DNA of 10,486 nt from Acidobacteriaceae bacterium (GCA_003156235.1 PMGP01000378.1:9958-20443), one strand, 5' to 3'; counted from the first letter of the stretch, positions 1-6,815 are shown. The notes: generated by a model not told the origin, from the letters alone. Program-made: numbers and translations.

Positions 1-71
1 CGGCATGCACAACAACATATTTCGAATCGGGCAAGAGCTGGAGCGCGCGGATTGATGAGCGCAATGCCGAG

Positions 72-506
72 TTGCTGGCCCTGCAAGCTGAGCAGAGGCG
101 GTGCCTGCGCACGCCGGAGTTCGCCTTTCCCAAAAGCTTTGACAATAGCCGTTTGATCAAGACTCCCGATCCGGCGCGTCCTCGTCAGATTCGCCTGTTT
201 GCCGCAGCCATTACCATTCTGTTTTCGCTGACCATGCTTTATGGGTTGCAACACTTGAGTGTGCGCATGAGCGGCTATCAGATAGAGTCGGACAAGCTAT
301 TGCGCGAGCAGCTTCGCGAGCAGAATCGCGAATTGCACCTGACGGAAGCGCAGCTCACCGAGCCGGGCCGGATCGACAAAATGGCTCGCGAGTTGGGCCT
401 TGCCGAACCGCAGCCAGGCCAGGTGGTTCATCCCGCGGGGGCTGTTGACGCTTCTGCTCCTACCCTTGCGCAAGCCGTTCCTCCAAGAACAGCTACTAGC
501 TTCTAG
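72..506 (+). CDS. ftsL: FtsL-like septum protein (start uncertain)
   Basis: Probable FtsL, the small bitopic divisome protein that works with FtsB and FtsQ to recruit and activate FtsW/FtsI at the septum. The protein shows a cytoplasmic N-terminus, one membrane segment at about residues 41-60, then a Glu/Arg/Gln-rich coiled coil at about 66-97, followed by GRIDKMARELGL (99-110), the short helix typical of FtsL/FtsB-type proteins, and an Ala/Pro-rich tail. It lies just upstream of ftsI, as expected in a dcw cluster. The start is uncertain: the TTG at 72 has no good ribosome site, and the same frame stays open to the left window edge with protein-like sequence (SWSARIDERNAELLALQ), so the gene may begin outside. 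The stop codon (504-506) lies inside a repeat arm (497-513), so the native C-terminus may have been altered by the downstream insertion. Identification rests on architecture and position, because FtsL sequences diverge strongly. Confidence 0.75.
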   Translation: MLALQAEQRRCLRTPEFAFPKSFDNSRLIKTPDPARPRQIRLFAAAITILFSLTMLYGLQHLSVRMSGYQIESDKLLREQLREQNRELHLTEAQLTEPGRIDKMARELGLAEPQPGQVVHPAGAVDASAPTLAQAVPPRTATSF

Positions 507-553
507 CCTCTAGCTGCCAGCCTTCCTGTGCGAACGAGAAACCAGAGGCTAGA
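497..553. repeat. Palindromic CTAG-rich repeat at the ftsL 3' end
   Basis: TCTAGCCTCT (502-511) is the exact reverse complement of AGAGGCTAGA (544-553), giving a 10-bp stem with a 32-base loop. The segment also holds several CTAG motifs. Positions 497-513 match the reverse complement of 1080-1096 at 14 of 17 bases, so this element is the left partner of a repeat on the far side of the small inserted gene. It includes the ftsL stop codon. There is no T-tract, so it does not look like a standard intrinsic terminator. Confidence 0.5.
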
Positions 554-562
554 GCATTTTCA
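549..562 (+). repeat. Left arm of a 14-bp inverted repeat pair
   Basis: CTAGAGCATTTTCA is the perfect reverse complement of 1070-1083. The two arms enclose about 507 bases that contain the small zinc-ribbon membrane gene. They suggest the ends of an inserted unit, although no transposase is present. Confidence 0.55.
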
Positions 563-625
563 GAGATAGTGTATCGATAGTGGACGGGTTTAATCATCTG
601 CAGCAGCGCTTCTAGAGGGTAGAAC

Positions 626-931
626 ATGTCAAGTGCGGCCAACGAATTCTTCTCTAATGTGCAAATCGCGCGCAAAAGGATATTAAAGCGATATCTCATA
701 TGGTTTCTATGCTGTTTTGCGGGTGAAGCAGTACAGCTGTTCGTTCAACCGTTTCCCTTTTACATTTTAATGGCCGTCTGGCTCGCTTGCGGAATTGTGC
801 TTTTATGGTCTCCGATTAGGAGGCTGCAAAAGATGCCCTGCCCCTATTGTCATTATCCGGCTCGTGTCGGCATATTTCCATTCCGACATTTTAGGTGCAT
901 GCACTGTCACAGAAGCATCGGTGAAAGCTGA
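626..931 (+). CDS. Small membrane protein with C-terminal zinc ribbon
   Basis: A 101-residue protein that I do not recognise as a named family. It starts at an ATG preceded by GAGGG (615-619) at a spacing of 6, a good ribosome site. It has a basic N-terminal stretch (RKRILKR, 16-22), two hydrophobic segments at about 23-40 and 43-61 separated by a short Pro-containing turn, a positively charged RR motif at 65-66, and then two Cys pairs, C72-x2-C75 and C91-x2-C94, that form a likely zinc-ribbon knuckle on the cytoplasmic side. The codons are more AT-rich than those of ftsL and ftsI, and the gene sits between these two core genes within inverted repeats, which points to acquisition as an accessory cassette. 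Its role is unknown. The zinc ribbon could mediate protein or nucleic-acid contact, but nothing here links it to division. Confidence 0.7.
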   Translation: MSSAANEFFSNVQIARKRILKRYLIWFLCCFAGEAVQLFVQPFPFYILMAVWLACGIVLLWSPIRRLQKMPCPYCHYPARVGIFPFRHFRCMHCHRSIGES

Positions 932-982
932 AAAACCGCGTCAGGGTTTCGAGACCAAGAAAACGGCATGGAAACCGGGTCC

Positions 983-1046
983 AAACGAATGTTAGTCAAC
1001 ATTCTCGTTTCCCACCCTTTTTGCAGAAAAAAGCGAAAAGGATGGG
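983..1046. repeat. REP-like double hairpin
   Basis: Two adjacent hairpins follow the small membrane gene. The first pairs GAATGTT (987-993) with AACATTC (998-1004) around a 4-base loop, extended by AAAC/GTTT (983-986/1007-1010) across a 2-base bulge. The second pairs 1011-1024 with 1033-1046 around an 8-base A-rich loop, a 14-bp stem with one mismatch (1015/1042) and one G-U pair. The GGATGGGGCAC flank resembles repeats I remember as common between genes in Acidobacteriaceae, a recollection rather than a search result. The T-run (1018-1022) lies inside the second stem, so this is more likely a REP element than a simple terminator, though it may weaken read-through into ftsI. Confidence 0.6.
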
Positions 1047-1069
1047 GCACGGGGGCATTTCAGCAACAA

Positions 1070-1083
1070 TGAAAATGCTCTAG
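1070..1083 (-). repeat. Right arm of the 14-bp inverted repeat pair
   Basis: This is the perfect reverse complement of 549-562. The adjacent 1080-1096 matches 497-513 in inverted orientation at 14 of 17 bases, so inner and outer arms are nested in the same order on both sides of the insert. The right end lies 32 bases before the ftsI ATG. Confidence 0.55.
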
Positions 1084-1114
1084 TAGTTAGAAGCTATCAA
1101 CGGAGCGATTGTTT

Positions 1115-3493
1115 ATGCCGTCCGCCGTTCGACCCAGCTGGAATCACAATCCCGCGCCGCGCGTGATGTCTCTCAAGCGGGTGCGTTTTGGGCTTATCTG
1201 CCTGTTCTTTCTCTTCTGGGCCATTCTGATTGCCGTTCGCCTCTTCTGGCTTCAAGTGGTGCTTCACGGCGAATTCCAGGAGCGCGCCAGGCAGCAGCAG
1301 CAGCGCACCTTCGACGTGGCTCCGCGCCGCGGCGTGCTCTATGACCGCAACCTGCGCGAGCTGGCCATGACGGTGCAGGTGGACTCCATCTTCGCCGTGC
1401 CCAACGAGATCGCGGATAAGCTGGCGGCCGCCCATGCGCTGGCCGCAATTGTCCACACCGACCCCGACGACGCGCAGACCGCCGAGGAGCAGATTGCCGC
1501 ACACCTGGACGCGGCGCGCAACTTTGCATGGGTCGCCCGGCGGGTTACGCCGGAGGTGGCCGCCCGCATTCATGCGCTGATCGATCCTTGCGCCCCGGAT
1601 CAACACAAATTCATTCCAAATGACCCATGCCTCACGAGCGTCTACAGGGGCGTCTACATACAGAAGGAATTTCAGCGATTCTACCCGGATAATGAGATTG
1701 CCGCGCAGGTGCTGGGCTATGTGGGCATGGACGACAAAGGCCTGGGTGGCTTGGAGCAGAAGTTCGAGCCGCAATTGCACGGCGTAGCCGGCCATATGTA
1801 CACGGCCCTCGACGCGCATCGCCACGTGCTCGGTTCCAGCGAGCGCGAACCCCAGCCGGGCCGCAACCTGGTGCTGACCATCGACGAGAATATTCAGTTC
1901 ATGGCGGAGCGGGCGCTGGACCACGCGATGCAGCACACTCAGGCAGCCAGCGGCACCGTTGTTGTCCAGGATGTGCATACCGGCCAGATTCTGGCGCTGG
2001 CCGTCCGCCCCACCTTCAACCCCAATCTCTTCCGACGCGCCACGCCGGAGCTGTTGCGCAACCACGCGGTCAGCGACGTCTACGAGCCCGGCTCGACCTT
2101 CAAGTTAATTGCCTACGCGGCGGCGCTCGATCAGCATCAGGCCGCGCCCGATGACATGGTAGATTGCCAGGGCGGCAAGATTACGCTGGCGGGCCGTGTC
2201 ATTCACGATAACCAGGGCGAACATTTCGGATTGATTCCCGTGCATAAAGCGCTGGAAGAGTCCAGCGATGTGGCCGCCATCAAAATGGCGCTGAAAGTTG
2301 GCCCGGACCGCTTCTACCAGTACATCCGCGACTTCGGCTTTGGCAGCCGAACCGGCGCCGAGATGCCCGGCGAAACCCGCGGCCTGCTCCAGGCTGTGAA
2401 CAAGTGGAGCCCTTCGTCCATCGGCTCCATCGCCATCGGCCAGGAGATCGCCGTCACGCCAATTCAACTTGTCTCCATGGTTTCGACGATCGCCAATGGC
2501 GGCGTCTACCTGCCGCCGCGCGTGTTGATGCCGGGGCAGATGGATGCACCGGCAAATGGCCAGCCTGCATCCGGCGTGAACACGGGATCCGCGCCGAAGG
2601 CGCCGCTGGCCTCACCGCAGGTGACGCCGATGCCTTTCAAGCCGGGCGGTGAGCTGCCTGATCCGCTGCCTCCCGGAGCACACCGCGTTCTCTCCACCAT
2701 GACTGCCGCTCAGATGCGCAAGATGATGGAGGGCGTTGTGCTTTACGGCACCGGCAAGCAGGCGCAGCTCAACGGCTATTCATCTGGAGGGAAAACCGGC
2801 ACTGCGCAAAAGATCGATCCGGTCACCCACCTCTACTCCAAGACCATGCATATCGCTTCGTTTGCCGGCATCGCGCCGGTCAATAATCCAGTGATCGCCG
2901 TGGCCGTGATTATCGATTCGCCCAAGGGTGATTACTATGGCGCCGCTGTCTCCGCGCCGGTCTTTGCCGAGGTGGCGCAACAAGTGCTCGAATATCTCGC
3001 CGTGCCCCACGACATCGATCTGCGCCAGCATCGCGCATTATCCAAAGCAGATTTGCAGGTGCGGGAAGATGACGCTCATGCGCAGACTGCGAACATCAGC
3101 GCACTCTTCGCCGCGGCCAACGACCTGCCCAGTGACGATCCACTGCGCGCACTTCCCAACCAGACTGCGACCTCCAGTCAGCCGGCACCCGGCGCTCAGC
3201 CTTCGAACGCAGTTGCAAATGCGGCGCACGGTAATGTGATTCCACTCCAGCCCGTCGCAGCGCATCCGTCAGTCGCGTCGCAGCCGAACTCATCTACCGT
3301 CATCGTCGCAAGCGAAAAAACTTTACGTGTACCTTCCCTCATTGGCCTGCCCGTGCGCAAGGTCATCGAGCAGGCCGCCGCCGCCGGACTGGAAGTGCAA
3401 ATCACCGGGAATGGGGCCGTCCGCGAACAAGCGCCCGCTCCGGGCACGATGGTTGCGCCGGGAACAAAGATTGTTGTTCGTTGCGGGCGGTAA
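1115..3493 (+). CDS. ftsI: Septal peptidoglycan transpeptidase FtsI (PBP3) with PASTA tail
   Basis: A class B penicillin-binding protein that cross-links septal peptidoglycan in the periplasm with FtsW, FtsL and FtsB. The 792-residue protein has a short cytoplasmic N-terminus, one membrane anchor at about 28-50, the dimerisation/pedestal domain opening with RRGVLYDRN, and a transpeptidase domain with catalytic S327 in STFK and K560 in the KTGTA box. The second motif reads SSD (383-385), not the usual SxN. A Pro/Ala-rich insert covers about residues 475-525, and a low-complexity linker (about 650-735) leads to a single C-terminal PASTA domain (about 735-792, VPSLIGLPVRKV). I chose the ATG at 1115 because GGAG lies at 1101-1104. 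A TTG at 1109 and an ATG at 1166 (MSLKRVRFG) are alternatives. Length and tail resemble the PASTA-bearing PBPs of Acidobacteriota and SpoVD-like proteins rather than the shorter E. coli FtsI. Confidence 0.95.
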   Translation: MPSAVRPSWNHNPAPRVMSLKRVRFGLICLFFLFWAILIAVRLFWLQVVLHGEFQERARQQQQRTFDVAPRRGVLYDRNLRELAMTVQVDSIFAVPNEIADKLAAAHALAAIVHTDPDDAQTAEEQIAAHLDAARNFAWVARRVTPEVAARIHALIDPCAPDQHKFIPNDPCLTSVYRGVYIQKEFQRFYPDNEIAAQVLGYVGMDDKGLGGLEQKFEPQLHGVAGHMYTALDAHRHVLGSSEREPQPGRNLVLTIDENIQFMAERALDHAMQHTQAASGTVVVQDVHTGQILALAVRPTFNPNLFRRATPELLRNHAVSDVYEPGSTFKLIAYAAALDQHQAAPDDMVDCQGGKITLAGRVIHDNQGEHFGLIPVHKALEESSDVAAIKMALKVGPDRFYQYIRDFGFGSRTGAEMPGETRGLLQAVNKWSPSSIGSIAIGQEIAVTPIQLVSMVSTIANGGVYLPPRVLMPGQMDAPANGQPASGVNTGSAPKAPLASPQVTPMPFKPGGELPDPLPPGAHRVLSTMTAAQMRKMMEGVVLYGTGKQAQLNGYSSGGKTGTAQKIDPVTHLYSKTMHIASFAGIAPVNNPVIAVAVIIDSPKGDYYGAAVSAPVFAEVAQQVLEYLAVPHDIDLRQHRALSKADLQVREDDAHAQTANISALFAAANDLPSDDPLRALPNQTATSSQPAPGAQPSNAVANAAHGNVIPLQPVAAHPSVASQPNSSTVIVASEKTLRVPSLIGLPVRKVIEQAAAAGLEVQITGNGAVREQAPAPGTMVAPGTKIVVRCGR

Positions 3494-3505
3494 GGACGGT
3501 TGAAC

Positions 3506-3841
3506 ATGGCGGAAATCTCGTGGTACCCGTACGACAAAGGCGCCACTCTTGGCCAGAAAGGGTCTGAGAGTGGCGTAATCATGCGAGATGAAGAGCATCC
3601 GCTGGAGGCGCGAATCACCCTGGAGTGCGACACCAAGACCGCGCCCTTCGCCATCACCTGCGGAATCTATGGATGCATGATGCATACTCGTTTTTTCAGC
3701 ATCGAAAGCGAGGCTTCTTCGCAGTACGAGGAAATGAAAGCCGCATTATCCGCGCTTCTTCTCACCGAAAATGAAGGCGGCCCGGAAGGATGCCGGTCGT
3801 TTCTGGACGGAGTCGCCGAGTTTGTTGAAAAGTACCCGTGA
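3506..3841 (+). CDS. Conserved-looking small soluble protein, function unknown
   Basis: A 111-residue acidic protein with no signal peptide or membrane segment, so probably cytoplasmic. The ATG at 3506 lies 9 bases after AAGGA (3492-3496), a ribosome site that overlaps the ftsI stop codon. This suggests translation coupled to ftsI on the same transcript. Visible features are an N-terminal block (MAEISWYPYDKGATLGQKGS) and a central Thr/Cys-containing core (APFAITCGIYGCMMHTRFF), then a helical Glu-rich C-terminus. I do not recognise a named domain. It looks like a compact alpha/beta protein of a type seen as hypothetical in several phyla, but that is an impression only. Its stop lies 38 bases before the first murE-start remnant, so in the ancestor it probably sat directly between ftsI and murE as a regular member of the operon. 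Confidence 0.75.
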   Translation: MAEISWYPYDKGATLGQKGSESGVIMRDEEHPLEARITLECDTKTAPFAITCGIYGCMMHTRFFSIESEASSQYEEMKAALSALLLTENEGGPEGCRSFLDGVAEFVEKYP

Positions 3842-3862
3842 AATCTACAGCCCTCCAACAAA

Positions 3863-3890
3863 CTACAATGGAAACCGTGATGAACTGGAA
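3863..3890 (+). repeat. murE start remnant, copy 1
   Basis: These 28 bases match 6800-6827, the leader and first codons of the intact murE, with one mismatch (3874 A versus 6811 T). The match covers CTACAATGG, CCGTG, the ATG at 3880 and the codons for MNW. It breaks at 3891, after which a 15-codon frame ends at 3925-3927. The 12 bases ACAAACTACAAT (3858-3869) recur before copy 2 at 4275-4286. I read this as the original murE start, cut off by the insertion that follows. Confidence 0.7.
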
Positions 3891-3941
3891 ATATATCAAC
3901 AATCGGTTTACATCGAAGTTCACTTGAATTCGCTAACAAAT

Positions 3942-4235
3942 CTAAAGACATTCAAGGTCAGAATTGTCTGGCTCAGGAAGGGCAATTGCCCCAGAATTCA
4001 AATAGGGTCGCGGCTTGACCGGCGTGCCGACCAGCGCGTCCGGCTCACTGGAGCCCGAGGCATTGCCGAGCAGGAGTTCCTTATCGTTAAGCAGGAGTTC
4101 CTGCAATTTCTTGATTGTTTCTACATCCGCTTCCAGATACGCTTTTGCATAAGCTCGTACGAAGTCGCCGACCGGTAACCACACAGGCAATTTGTGCTGT
4201 AGTTCACCGTATATGGATTTTCTTTCTTCACCCAT
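3942..4235 (-). CDS. Small unknown protein with an internal 7-residue repeat
   Basis: A 97-residue protein read on the - strand between the first two murE-start copies. The N-terminal half is a likely amphipathic helix region (DFVRAYAKAYLEADVETIKKL), followed by a short tandem unit, ELLLNDK then ELLLGNA. At the DNA level this is a 12-base direct repeat (4070-4081 and 4091-4102, 21 bases apart). The C-terminus is Pro-rich and disordered-looking. There is no signal peptide or membrane segment. The family is not recognised. The ribosome site is weak, and the lower GC and isolated antisense position fit a passenger gene brought in with this segment. It may also be a fragment of a larger gene. Support comes only from the plausible protein character and the open frame. 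Confidence 0.5.
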   Translation of the reverse strand: MGEERKSIYGELQHKLPVWLPVGDFVRAYAKAYLEADVETIKKLQELLLNDKELLLGNASGSSEPDALVGTPVKPRPYLNSGAIALPEPDNSDLECL

Positions 4236-4295
4236 GCAAGCATCTTACATCTGATTCCAGTCGATTCAAGCAGGACAAACTACAATTAGCATCAA

Positions 4296-4471
4296 GATGA
4301 ACTGGAATGAACTGATTGCGGAAGTAACGGCGGTTGACGCGGGCGGAGACTCCAGCCAGCCGGTGACGGGCGTCGAGTACGACTCACGCAAGGTGCGGCC
4401 CGGCGCGGTTTTTGTGGCCATGAAGGGCGGCTCGACCGACGGCAATCGCTACGTCGAGAAGGCTCGTGCGG
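4296..4471 (+). repeat. 176-bp direct repeat, murE start copy 2
   Basis: Positions 4296-4471 are identical to 6816-6991 over 176 bases with no mismatch, offset by exactly 2520. The match begins one base before the murE ATG and ends inside codon 59. Upstream only CTACAAT (4280-4286) is shared with copy 3, and downstream the two diverge at once. Perfect identity in both copies indicates a recent duplication or continuing gene conversion. Confidence 0.95.
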
Positions 4472-4503
4472 GTCGTCCGATCACAGGAGCGTCGATTACC
4501 TAG
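4297..4503 (+). pseudogene. murE: Truncated 5' copy of murE
   Basis: This frame encodes the first 58 residues of MurE unchanged (MNWNELIAEV onward), then ten unrelated residues (GRPITGASIT) and a stop at 4501-4503. It covers only part of the N-terminal UDP-MurNAc-binding domain and lacks the ATP-binding and ligase domains, so it cannot be a working ligase. Its TAG stop shares the palindrome CTAG (4500-4503) with the TAG stop of the convergent acyltransferase gene. It is most likely a leftover of murE after an insertion. Expression of a short product is possible but not indicated. Confidence 0.9.
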
Positions 4504-6521
4504 AGTGCGCCGGCGTCGGGCAGTTTGTAATCGCTCAGAGCGTAGCGGGCGCCAAGCGGAGTAAGATGGTTCGGATCGCGAAAGAGCATCTGATCTCCGA
4601 TCCGGTAAATACATTCGTTGCCATCGTGACAGAACTTGGAGCGCAGATCGATCAACGATACGCCTTCAAAGCCATCAATCACATTTCTCAACTGAGTATT
4701 TATGATTGCGGTCTGCTCCTCATTGCGGGAATCACCGATGCCTGTATCTATCGCGACATCGGAGTGCATCCACATTGAGAGGGCGTGGCGGGCGGGTATA
4801 TGAGAAGTTCTGAATTTCATCAGAGGATCAACGGAAAAGAAGGGCACATCGCCCATGACGACAACTTGCTTGCCGGCCGCGTGAAGGCTCTGGATGGTAG
4901 CCGTCAACGACCGCCTGAAAAGGGCGTTGGCCGCATCCGGGGCGAGTATCTCCCGATCATGCGCGGAACCGGAATAGACCCAGCCCTCCTTGGCATTGAG
5001 CGACCACATGCCAACAAGGAAGACCATGCGCACGTGAGCATCGTTGCAAAGCAACTCCAGGGCCTGGCGGTTGAACTGGATGCACTGGCGAGCATCCAAC
5101 GGTGTCTGGGGATCGTAGGGGGCGGCGCCGGACAAAGGCGCGCATAGGCTGTGTGAGACCTGGACAAACCCATACCCATGCTCCTCGGCAATGGATCGTA
5201 GTCCTGGCGCCAGCGCCGCCGAGTGACTGTCTCCCCAGAGCGCCACCGATGGCCGCGTCTCCGAGGGGTTGTAACAGGCGCGCGAAAGATTCAGCTGGTA
5301 CCCCTCTGGCATGCAAAACGAGCTTTGCGGCGACCAGATATCGTGGTCTGTCTTGGCCAAAAGTGGAAACATTTGTGGAAAATGGGGAATCTTCGAACTT
5401 ACCCAAATCGCGCTGCACAGCGCCAGCATACATGCGCTGGCCACGGCGTAGCGAAGGAGCAGCGGGCCGGGGGTGCATCGCGAGCGGCGGAAGGGCTGCT
5501 CAATGAAGTAGTAGGACAGAATCGCAGCAGCCAGCGAACACACGACTGCTGTCAACGCGGCATAGGCAGGCACGTGGTCCCAGGAGGCAATGCGCAGATA
5601 GCAGAGCAGCGGCCAATGCCACAGATACCAGGAGTAGGATATTCTGCCGATGAAAACCAATAACGGAAGCGAAAGCAAACGCCGGTTGATCCAGCTATCG
5701 GGAAACGCAATCACCATAGCCGTTCCCAACACCGACGGCAACGCCGCCGGTCCGGGAAATGGCATGTTCGCATTGAGAAGGAAAATAGGGAATAACATCA
5801 GGATAAAACCCGTCGTGCCGAGAAGATGGGCGAGCGGCGCGGGCAGAGAAAGGGTTCTTCGTGTCTGCTCCATAACGGCCAGCGCAACCCCGATACCGAG
5901 TTCCCATGCGCGCTCGGGCAGCAGGTAAAAAGCGTCCGACGGGTGTAATGAAACCTGCTGCCATGCCAGAAGAAAAGATAGGATGCAGACCGCTAGAATT
6001 GCCGGTAGCAACAAGCTTCGCCGGATGCGGGAAAGAAGAACCATCAGCAGAGGAATAACGGCGTAGAACTGCTCCTCCACGCCCAGAGACCAAGTCATCA
6101 ACAAAGGATGATAACTTGTTCCAGCATTGAAGTAGTCGTGCAAATAGCGAAGGAAGAAGATATTGGAGACGGACAGCGACGCCGAGACGGCGGAAAGTGC
6201 GAAAAGATGATTTTCAAAAGGAGAGAGAAAGAAAAAGCTTGCCAGAATGGTGAAGGCAAGTACGACATAGAATGCCGGAAGAATCCGTTTGGCGCGCCGC
6301 CGATAGAAGCCCAGGAAGCTGAAGGTTCCAGAGCGCAACTCGGAGAAGATATGCCCGCCGATCAGGTAGCCAGAGATGACAAAGAAGATATCGACGCCGG
6401 AATAGCCTCCGGAAATCATAGGCGCGCCTGCGTGATAGAGCACGACGCTCGTTACGGCGATGGCCCGAATTCCATCTATGTCAGAACGGTATGATCGCTC
6501 GGATGTTCCGGAGTTAGTCAT
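4500..6521 (-). CDS. Membrane acyltransferase 3 fused to SGNH domain (OafA/OatA type)
   Basis: A 673-residue integral membrane protein predicted to move acyl groups, usually acetyl, across the membrane to a surface glycan. The N-terminal acyltransferase-3 domain (about 10-350) has the R19-x10-H30 catalytic motif, GVDIFFVISGYLI (42-54), a basic RRRAKRILP loop (74-82) and TWSLGVEEQFY (143-153), with about ten hydrophobic helices. After one further helix, the extracytoplasmic C-terminal domain carries the SGNH nucleophile GDSHS (S432) and the DPNH motif (D649, H652). This fusion is known from O-antigen and exopolysaccharide acetylases, and the peptidoglycan enzyme OatA has a related build. The substrate here is undetermined. 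The ATG at 6521 directly precedes the RSDIDGIRA core. The gene opposes the dcw genes and lies between two murE-start copies, so it is a passenger of an insertion. Confidence 0.92.
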   Translation of the reverse strand: MTNSGTSERSYRSDIDGIRAIAVTSVVLYHAGAPMISGGYSGVDIFFVISGYLIGGHIFSELRSGTFSFLGFYRRRAKRILPAFYVVLAFTILASFFFLSPFENHLFALSAVSASLSVSNIFFLRYLHDYFNAGTSYHPLLMTWSLGVEEQFYAVIPLLMVLLSRIRRSLLLPAILAVCILSFLLAWQQVSLHPSDAFYLLPERAWELGIGVALAVMEQTRRTLSLPAPLAHLLGTTGFILMLFPIFLLNANMPFPGPAALPSVLGTAMVIAFPDSWINRRLLSLPLLVFIGRISYSWYLWHWPLLCYLRIASWDHVPAYAALTAVVCSLAAAILSYYFIEQPFRRSRCTPGPLLLRYAVASACMLALCSAIWVSSKIPHFPQMFPLLAKTDHDIWSPQSSFCMPEGYQLNLSRACYNPSETRPSVALWGDSHSAALAPGLRSIAEEHGYGFVQVSHSLCAPLSGAAPYDPQTPLDARQCIQFNRQALELLCNDAHVRMVFLVGMWSLNAKEGWVYSGSAHDREILAPDAANALFRRSLTATIQSLHAAGKQVVVMGDVPFFSVDPLMKFRTSHIPARHALSMWMHSDVAIDTGIGDSRNEEQTAIINTQLRNVIDGFEGVSLIDLRSKFCHDGNECIYRIGDQMLFRDPNHLTPLGARYALSDYKLPDAGAL

Positions 6522-6575
6522 GCGCTGTCAACTTCACCAAAAATTGGAATTCTGCTGAAAATAGGTACGTGGAAA

Positions 6576-6603
6576 ATTGTAGCATAGCAATAATTGCTCA
6601 CAA
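6576..6603 (-). promoter_or_regulatory. Sigma70-type promoter for the acyltransferase gene
   Basis: On the - strand, TTGTGA (6598-6603) and TACAAT (6576-6581) are separated by 16 bases, and TGC directly before the -10 gives an extended -10. Transcription would begin near 6569, leaving a leader of about 48 bases to the ATG at 6521. The gene therefore probably has its own promoter, independent of the dcw operon. Confidence 0.5.
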
Positions 6604-6799
6604 TAAATGGCGCGCGACGGAGCAAAGATAGGAAACTCGAAGACCGCATGAGATATGGAATGATTGCCGGCGCTTGTCTCCGGCACCGCCGCGATGCACA
6701 GTTGTCTGCTTCCACAACAAAGCAAGATGCTGTTTCGTCAGAGCCGCTTGCTGCGGTGATGGACGTACCGATTGTAATGCAGGTGCCTTGCCCGTGCAT
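6604..6799. other. Noncoding spacer before murE
   Basis: This stretch separates the acyltransferase promoter from the murE leader. I see no convincing gene, tRNA, integrase site or terminator in it. A weak 6-bp stem (6665-6670/6680-6685) has no T-tract. It presumably contains whatever promoter now drives murE, but no good -35/-10 pair was found. Confidence 0.4.
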
Positions 6800-6815
6800 C
6801 TACAATGGAATCCGT

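Noticed and set aside
5..55. Short frame MHNNIFRIGQELERAD ending in TGA at 53-55, possibly the tail of an upstream gene such as rsmH
   Set aside because: It does not resemble the usual RsmH C-terminus, and the overlapping ftsL frame reads through the same bases with more protein-like sequence. Too short to decide at the window edge.
1097..2065. 322-residue open frame on the - strand
   Set aside because: It lies wholly opposite the well-supported ftsI coding sequence, has His/Arg/Gly-rich composition typical of antisense frames in GC-rich genes, and shows no recognisable domain.
6665..6685. Hairpin TGCCGG/CCGGCA upstream of murE as a terminator or riboswitch
   Set aside because: Only a 6-bp stem with a 9-base loop and no T-tract; expected by chance in GC-rich DNA.
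3842..6815. Integrated phage, ICE or integron using a tyrosine integrase
   Set aside because: No integrase gene, tRNA, attC-like site or other phage gene is visible in the interval.
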